64,000 nt of DNA. It comes from Phaeobacter sp. CECT 5382. Lineage in GTDB: Bacteria; Pseudomonadota; Alphaproteobacteria; Rhodobacterales; Rhodobacteraceae. The DNA lies in NCBI RefSeq assembly GCF_001457775.1, contig NZ_CYSG01000016.1:1-64000 (forward strand), given 5' to 3'. The position numbers and the translations under genes are program-made. Below, one piece after another: positions 59,081 through 64,000 of the stretch. Under the pieces are notes generated by a model. It saw nothing but the letters and a program-made list of their open reading frames with translations, had not been told where the DNA came from and did no database searches. Each line of letters opens with the position of its first letter. Position 1 is the stretch's first letter.

Positions 59081-60162
59081 AGGGCTTCCTCATATTCCGA
59101 TTGCGCGGTGCTGTCCCAGACAACGCCGCCCCCGACGTTCAAAGTGGCGTGCCCGGCCTCGACCATCAGCGTGCGGATTGCCACGTTGAATTCCGAGGCG
59201 CCATCCGGTGCCATCCAGCCGATGGTGCCGCAATAGATATCGCGTGGCCAGGGTTCCAGATCCGCCAGAATTTCCATCGCCCGGATCTTTGGCGCCCCAG
59301 TGATTGACCCGCAGGGAAACAGCGCCTGCAGGATCTGCCCCAGTCCAACGCCAGGACGCAGGCGGGCCTCCACGGTTGAGACCATCTGATGCACCGTGGT
59401 ATAGCTTTCGACAGCAAAAAGTTCTGGCACCTTGACCGAGCCGAGCTCGGCAATGCGCGAGATGTCATTTCGCAAAAGATCCACGATCATCAGGTTTTCG
59501 GCCCGGTTCTTTTCATCCTGCCGCAGAAAATCCCGCGCTTTTGCGTCTTCCTCCGGGTCCGCATTGCGCGGCTGCGTGCCCTTCATCGGGCGGGTTTCTA
59601 TGCGTCCGCCCGCATCGGTGCGAAAAAACAGCTCTGGCGAACGCGACAGCAAATCCGGTAATCCCTGTTGCTGCACCAGCGCGCCGTGGCCAACCGATTG
59701 GCGTTTGGCGAGTGCTGCATAAAGTGCCGCCGATGAGCCAAAGACACCTGCATCAATGGGAAAGGTCAGATTGGCCTGATAGATATCCCCGGCACCGATG
59801 CTGCGGTTTACTTCTGAAAAAGCTTCGGCGTAGCGCTCATAGCTCCAGCGCGGATGCAGTTCGGTCAGAGTGGCCTCTGCGCTACATTGCAAAGCCTCGC
59901 CTTTCTGAGGAGCGCTATAGACCCCAAAACACAACAACGGCAATCGGCGGTCCTGCGGCATCAGTGTCGTCAGACAAGGCTCCAAGGCATAGCCCAACTC
60001 GTATGAAGCATAGCCCGCAAGCCATTTGCCAGACCTCTGCACAGCCTCCAGGGCGTCCAGCGCTGCAGGCACCTCAGGCACAGAATCAGCACGGATCAGA
60101 CTTTCAGGCGCCCCAAAAGCCAATGCCCGCCCCAATGGGCCGTTATCAAAGCGGATTTGCAC
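59023..60162 (-). CDS. pabB: Aminodeoxychorismate synthase component I
   Basis: 379 residues, the short PabB form that lacks the TrpE-like N-terminal domain of E. coli PabB (453). IGAGDIYQANLTFP, SRSPELFF, ETRPMKGTQPR (Lys that distinguishes PabB from TrpE chemistry), DEKNRAENLMIVDLLRNDISR and LFPCGSITGAPKIRAMEI are chorismate-binding blocks. It aminates chorismate with ammonia supplied by a PabA subunit. The start is GTG at 60162 with GGAGG 6 bases upstream. It is divergent from carB. Confidence 0.94.
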   Translation of the reverse strand: MQIRFDNGPLGRALAFGAPESLIRADSVPEVPAALDALEAVQRSGKWLAGYASYELGYALEPCLTTLMPQDRRLPLLCFGVYSAPQKGEALQCSAEATLTELHPRWSYERYAEAFSEVNRSIGAGDIYQANLTFPIDAGVFGSSAALYAALAKRQSVGHGALVQQQGLPDLLSRSPELFFRTDAGGRIETRPMKGTQPRNADPEEDAKARDFLRQDEKNRAENLMIVDLLRNDISRIAELGSVKVPELFAVESYTTVHQMVSTVEARLRPGVGLGQILQALFPCGSITGAPKIRAMEILADLEPWPRDIYCGTIGWMAPDGASEFNVAIRTLMVEAGHATLNVGGGVVWDSTAQSEYEEALWKARFAQLTPSKVMPISA

Positions 60163-60281
60163 GCTGCACCTCCATATCTAGGCCCCAGCCTCTGCCGCGA
60201 CTTCTGTTTTCGCCTTATATCCGTTCGATATGCGAACAATAGCCATAAAAGCGGCAATTCGAAGCGTGTGAGCGATCCCCC
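60163..60281 (-). promoter_or_regulatory. pabB upstream region with dyad GTTCG-ATATG-CGAAC
   Basis: On the minus strand a TATAAG -10-like element lies at 60214-60219. The 5-bp inverted repeat GTTCG-ATATG-CGAAC (60223-60237) sits just upstream in the promoter spacer. It does not match LexA spacing. Confidence 0.35.
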
Positions 60282-60309
60282 TTGCACCTTTTTGCGCTAC
60301 CCCTATAAC
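60282..60309 (+). promoter_or_regulatory. Sigma-70 promoter of carB
   Basis: TTGCAC, a 16-base spacer and TATAAC lie 108 bases upstream of the carB start codon; both hexamers are close to consensus. Confidence 0.6.
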
Positions 60310-60416
60310 GCAGGACAATTTGGGCGCTTGGGGGTGCCCGACTCGCCACTAAACACAGATCGACCTGCCAACCAGCCTGGCCTCGCCGCTCGCACATCAT
60401 CGAAGGAAGCAAACCC

Positions 60417-63400
60417 ATGCCAAAAAGAACCGACATCCAGTCGATCATGATCATTGGTGCGGGGCCCATCATCATCGGGCAGGCCTGCGAATTCGACTAC
60501 TCCGGTGCCCAGGCTTGCAAGGCGCTCAAGGAAGAGGGCTACCGGGTCATTCTGGTGAACTCGAACCCGGCCACCATCATGACCGACCCCGGTCTGGCCG
60601 ATGCCACCTATATCGAGCCGATCACGCCTGAGGTAGTCGCCAAGATCATCGAGAAAGAGCGCCCAGACGCGCTGCTGCCCACCATGGGTGGCCAGACTGG
60701 CTTGAACACCTCGCTCGCGCTTGAGGAAATGGGCGTGCTGGAAGAATTTGGCGTCGAGATGATTGGCGCCACCCGCGACGCCATCGAGATGGCTGAAGAC
60801 CGCAAACTGTTCCGCGACGCCATGGACCGCTTGGGCATCGAAAACCCCCGCGCCACCATTGTCACCGCGCCTAAGCTGGAGGACGGCAAGGCCGACCTCA
60901 ATGAAGGCGTGCGTATCGCGCTGGAATCGCTTGAAGATATCGGTCTGCCTGCCATCATCCGCCCCGCCTTTACCATGGGTGGTACCGGCGGCGGCGTGGC
61001 GTATAACCGTGAAGACTACGAACACTTCTGCCGCACCGGCATGGATGCCTCGCCTGTGAACCAGATCCTGGTCGACGAAAGCCTGCTGGGCTGGAAAGAG
61101 TTCGAGATGGAAGTGGTCCGCGACAAAGCGGATAACGCCATCATCGTCTGCGCCATTGAGAACATCGATCCCATGGGCGTGCACACAGGTGATTCCATCA
61201 CCGTCGCGCCGGCACTGACGCTGACCGACAAAGAATACCAGATCATGCGGACCCATTCGATCAACGTGCTGCGTGAGATCGGTGTCGAGACAGGTGGGTC
61301 GAACGTGCAATGGGCGGTAAACCCCGCCGATGGCCGTATGGTTGTGATTGAGATGAACCCACGGGTGTCGCGCTCCTCGGCGCTGGCCTCCAAGGCGACC
61401 GGTTTCCCGATTGCCAAGATCGCCGCGAAACTGGCCGTGGGCTACACGCTGGACGAGTTGGACAATGATATCACCAAGGTGACGCCCGCCTCGTTCGAGC
61501 CCTCGATCGACTATGTTGTCACCAAGATCCCGAAATTCGCCTTTGAGAAATTCCCCGGATCAGAGCCCTATCTGACCACCGCGATGAAATCCGTGGGCGA
61601 GGCCATGTCGATCGGCCGGACCATCCACGAATCGATGCAAAAGGCACTGGCCTCGATGGAATCGGGCCTCACTGGTTTTGACGAGATCGAGATCCCCGGC
61701 CTCACCATTGGCACCTGGGAGATTGCCACCGATAAGGCCGCAGTGATCAAGGCGATCAGCAAGCAGACGCCAGACCGGCTGCGCACCATTGCCCAGGCGA
61801 TGCGCCACGGGCTGAGCAACGATGAAATCCATGGGGTCACCAAATTTGACCCCTGGTTCCTGGACCGCATCCGCGAAATCATCGAGGCCGAAGCCGATGT
61901 GCGCAGCAATGGTCTGCCTGAGGGCGAAAAAGCGCTGCGCCACCTCAAGATGCTGGGCTTTACTGATGCGCGTCTGGCCAATTTGACTGTTGCCTCGGAA
62001 AAATCCGTGCGCGACACACGGGTGGCCAAAGGCATCACCGCCGTGTTCAAACGCATCGACACCTGTGCCGCCGAATTCGAGGCCCAGACCCCCTATATGT
62101 ATTCCACCTATGAGGCTCCGATGATGGGCGAGGTCGAATGCGAGGCGCGCCCCTCGGATCGCAAAAAGGTTGTGATCCTGGGCGGTGGCCCCAACCGGAT
62201 CGGTCAGGGGATCGAGTTTGACTACTGCTGCTGCCACGCCTGCTATGCGCTGACGGATGCGGGCTATGAGACCATCATGGTCAACTGCAACCCAGAAACA
62301 GTATCGACCGATTATGACACCTCGGACCGTCTGTATTTTGAGCCGCTGACATTCGAGCACGTAATGGAAATCCTGCGGGTTGAGCAGGAAAACGGCACCC
62401 TGCATGGTGTGATCGTTCAGTTTGGCGGCCAGACCCCGTTGAAACTGGCCAATGCACTCGAAGAAGAAGGCATTCCGATCCTCGGCACCTCGCCCGATGC
62501 CATTGACCTTGCCGAAGACCGCGAGCGTTTCCAGGAGCTGGTGAACAATCTGGGCCTGAAACAGCCCCATAACGGCATTGCGTCGACCGATGAGCAAGCG
62601 TTGGAAATCGCCGAAGAAATCGGCTTCCCGCTGGTGATCCGCCCTTCCTACGTGCTGGGTGGTCGTGCGATGGAAATCGTGCGCGACATGGATCAGCTGC
62701 GCCGCTACATCGCCGAGGCCGTGGTGGTCTCGGGCGACAGCCCCGTGCTGCTCGACAGCTACCTCTCTGGCGCGGTTGAGCTGGACGTCGATGCGATCTG
62801 CGACGGCACCGACGTGCATGTGGCAGGCATCATGCAGCACATCGAAGAAGCCGGCGTACACTCCGGCGATAGCGCCTGTAGCTTGCCGCCCTACTCTCTG
62901 TCCAAGGATGTCATTGAGGAAATCAAGACCCAGACCTTTGCATTGGCCAAAGCGCTGAACGTGGTCGGTCTGATGAACATCCAGTTCGCTCTGAAAGACG
63001 GCGAAATCTTCCTGATCGAGGTGAACCCTCGTGCCAGCCGCACCGTACCGTTTGTGGCCAAGGCCACCGACAGCGCCATCGCGTCAATCGCAGCGCGCGT
63101 CATGGCGGGTGAAAAGCTCGCAGCCTTCCCGCATCGTGGCCCCTACAAGCCCGATGCTGGCTATGACGTCGACACGCCCATGGCTGACCCGATGACCCTG
63201 GCCGATCCCGACATGCCCTGGTTTTCGGTCAAAGAAGCGGTGCTGCCCTTTGCCCGCTTCCCCGGCGTTGACACCATCCTGGGCCCAGAGATGCGCTCTA
63301 CCGGCGAAGTCATGGGCTGGGATCGTGATTTCCCCCGCGCCTTCCTCAAGGCGCAGATGGGGGCCGGCATGGTGCTGCCGAGCGAGGGCCGCGCCTTCAT

Positions 63401-63773
63401 GTCGATCAAGGACGCCGACAAAGGTGCCCCGATGCTGGAAGCGGCCAAGACCCTGATCGAGCAAGGCTTTACCCTGGTGGCCACCAGCGGCACCCAAAGC
63501 TGGCTCGATGGTCACGGCGTTTCCTGCGAGTTGGTCAACAAGGTCTATGAGGGTCGGCCCCATGTGGTCGATCTGCTGAAGGACGGCCATGTTCAGCTCT
63601 TGATGAACACCACCGAAGGCGCGCAAGCTGTTGAAGACAGCAAGGAAATGCGCTCGGTCGCGCTGTATGACAAGATCCCTTACTTCACCACGGCTGCCGC
63701 CTCCAATGCCGCCGCTTTGGCGATCAAGGCTCAGGCTGAGGGTGACGTCGAGGTGAAGAGCCTGCAGGGATAA
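60417..63773 (+). CDS. carB: Carbamoyl-phosphate synthase large subunit
   Basis: 1118 residues, somewhat longer than the 1073 of E. coli. It shows two homologous ATP-grasp halves: the carboxyphosphate domain (1-400; [28 protein letters not shown]), the oligomerisation domain (400-590), the carbamoyl-phosphate domain (about 590-980; [30 protein letters not shown]) and the C-terminal MGS-like allosteric domain (980-1118; [14 protein letters not shown]). The enzyme supplies carbamoyl phosphate for arginine and pyrimidines. AAGGAAG precedes the ATG. carA is not adjacent, as is usual in alphaproteobacteria. Confidence 0.98.
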   Translation: MPKRTDIQSIMIIGAGPIIIGQACEFDYSGAQACKALKEEGYRVILVNSNPATIMTDPGLADATYIEPITPEVVAKIIEKERPDALLPTMGGQTGLNTSLALEEMGVLEEFGVEMIGATRDAIEMAEDRKLFRDAMDRLGIENPRATIVTAPKLEDGKADLNEGVRIALESLEDIGLPAIIRPAFTMGGTGGGVAYNREDYEHFCRTGMDASPVNQILVDESLLGWKEFEMEVVRDKADNAIIVCAIENIDPMGVHTGDSITVAPALTLTDKEYQIMRTHSINVLREIGVETGGSNVQWAVNPADGRMVVIEMNPRVSRSSALASKATGFPIAKIAAKLAVGYTLDELDNDITKVTPASFEPSIDYVVTKIPKFAFEKFPGSEPYLTTAMKSVGEAMSIGRTIHESMQKALASMESGLTGFDEIEIPGLTIGTWEIATDKAAVIKAISKQTPDRLRTIAQAMRHGLSNDEIHGVTKFDPWFLDRIREIIEAEADVRSNGLPEGEKALRHLKMLGFTDARLANLTVASEKSVRDTRVAKGITAVFKRIDTCAAEFEAQTPYMYSTYEAPMMGEVECEARPSDRKKVVILGGGPNRIGQGIEFDYCCCHACYALTDAGYETIMVNCNPETVSTDYDTSDRLYFEPLTFEHVMEILRVEQENGTLHGVIVQFGGQTPLKLANALEEEGIPILGTSPDAIDLAEDRERFQELVNNLGLKQPHNGIASTDEQALEIAEEIGFPLVIRPSYVLGGRAMEIVRDMDQLRRYIAEAVVVSGDSPVLLDSYLSGAVELDVDAICDGTDVHVAGIMQHIEEAGVHSGDSACSLPPYSLSKDVIEEIKTQTFALAKALNVVGLMNIQFALKDGEIFLIEVNPRASRTVPFVAKATDSAIASIAARVMAGEKLAAFPHRGPYKPDAGYDVDTPMADPMTLADPDMPWFSVKEAVLPFARFPGVDTILGPEMRSTGEVMGWDRDFPRAFLKAQMGAGMVLPSEGRAFMSIKDADKGAPMLEAAKTLIEQGFTLVATSGTQSWLDGHGVSCELVNKVYEGRPHVVDLLKDGHVQLLMNTTEGAQAVEDSKEMRSVALYDKIPYFTTAAASNAAALAIKAQAEGDVEVKSLQG

Positions 63774-63807
63774 ATCAGCAGACTTCCCCAGCACATCCTA
63801 ATACAGG

Positions 63808-63838
63808 AAGCCCCGGACTTTTTAGTCTGGGGCTTTTT
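63808..63838 (+). terminator. Intrinsic terminator of carB
   Basis: AAGCCCCGGACT - TTTT - AGTCTGGGGCTT followed by TTT, a 12-bp stem with one G-T pair, 35 bases after the stop. Confidence 0.88.
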
Positions 63839-63942
63839 CATGCCGGCCAAATCAGCGCAGAGTTGAAATCGATTGCTTAGGGAAATGATGCTATACTCGC
63901 CGACAGAACCAACACGAGCCTATGACCAAAAGGAACTCTCTG

Positions 63943-64000
63943 ATGCGCCTAGTTTTTTCTCTGCTCCTGCTCTGTGGCCTTGCCGCCTGTGATGTGCCTT
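63943..64000 (+). CDS. Lipoprotein, truncated by the window edge
   Basis: The first 19 codons read MRLVFSLLLLCGLAACDVP: a short lipoprotein signal with the lipobox LAAC. AAAAGGA 8-9 bases upstream supports the ATG at 63943 over an in-frame ATG at 63922. A -10-like TATACT lies at 63892. The rest is outside the window, so no function can be given. Confidence 0.6.
   Translation, partial: MRLVFSLLLLCGLAACDVP

Noticed and set aside
61560-62861. 433-codon open frame on the minus strand
   Set aside because: Antisense shadow of carB with His/Gly-rich nonsense composition.
1-64000. tRNA, rRNA, CRISPR arrays, insertion sequences, prophage or toxin-antitoxin genes
   Set aside because: Scanned by eye for T-loop motifs, regular spaced repeats, transposase and integrase motifs; none was found.

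Overview
This window looks like core chromosome of an alphaproteobacterium of the order Rhodobacterales, most likely the marine Roseobacter group (Phaeobacter/Ruegeria/Leisingera-like). The evidence is high GC with uniform coding style, a GcrA cell-cycle regulator, DUF1127, DUF1467, DUF6455 and DUF1501/DUF1800 proteins, a complete urease cluster beside a complete urea ABC transporter, and short GC-rich intergenic repeats typical of the group. I see no prophage, insertion sequence, CRISPR array, rRNA or tRNA. The genus is an inference, because no marker such as 16S is present.

Layout. 0-5 kb: end of an uncharacterised protein, a small secreted protein, a LysR regulator, a copper chaperone (PCuAC) with a small Cys-motif partner, and rpmB. 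5-13 kb: meaB, hrpB, an SDR dehydrogenase, a Nudix hydrolase and a PiT phosphate transporter with a candidate Pho box. 11.9-16.1 kb (minus strand): an arginine operon, argD-argF, followed by a cysteine hydrolase and a ketopantoate-reductase-like gene. A 17-residue leader peptide with five consecutive arginines precedes it. 16-20.6 kb: a DMT exporter, an orphan ABC-2 permease, gcrA, and a DUF1127-DUF1127 operon followed by three stem-loops that show CCUCC-type motifs in their loops (a CcsR/'cuckoo' sRNA-like locus), with a divergent LysR gene.

20.7-32.5 kb: nitrogen scavenging. ureDAB(x)CEFG on the minus strand diverges from urtABCDE on the plus strand. The transporter imports urea and the nickel urease hydrolyses it to ammonia. 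32.5-37.9 kb: an HxlR regulator with a monooxygenase-like protein and a quinone-oxidoreductase-like protein, a YHS protein, a YghU-type glutathione transferase, an SseB-like protein and a uracil-DNA-glycosylase-like protein. 38-43 kb: a capsule/Kdo operon (38-codon ORF, kpsT, kpsE, kdsA, phosphohexomutase) with a repeat-containing promoter and a strong terminator.

43-64 kb: housekeeping and small conserved genes: asmA-like, rimO, CDGSH protein, two DUF6455 proteins, YigZ-like, M48 lipoprotease, DUF167, nitroreductase, EI24-like, DUF1467, methylmalonyl-CoA epimerase (same pathway as meaB), a response regulator, a DUF1501/DUF1800 pair, aspS, pabC/pabB and carB. CarB makes the carbamoyl phosphate used by the ArgF encoded 46 kb away. 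The window ends inside a lipoprotein gene.

The two most interesting signals are the Arg5 leader peptide ahead of argD (a candidate ribosome-mediated arginine attenuator) and the DUF1127/triple anti-Shine-Dalgarno hairpin locus. All calls come from reading the sequence. No database search or folding program was run.
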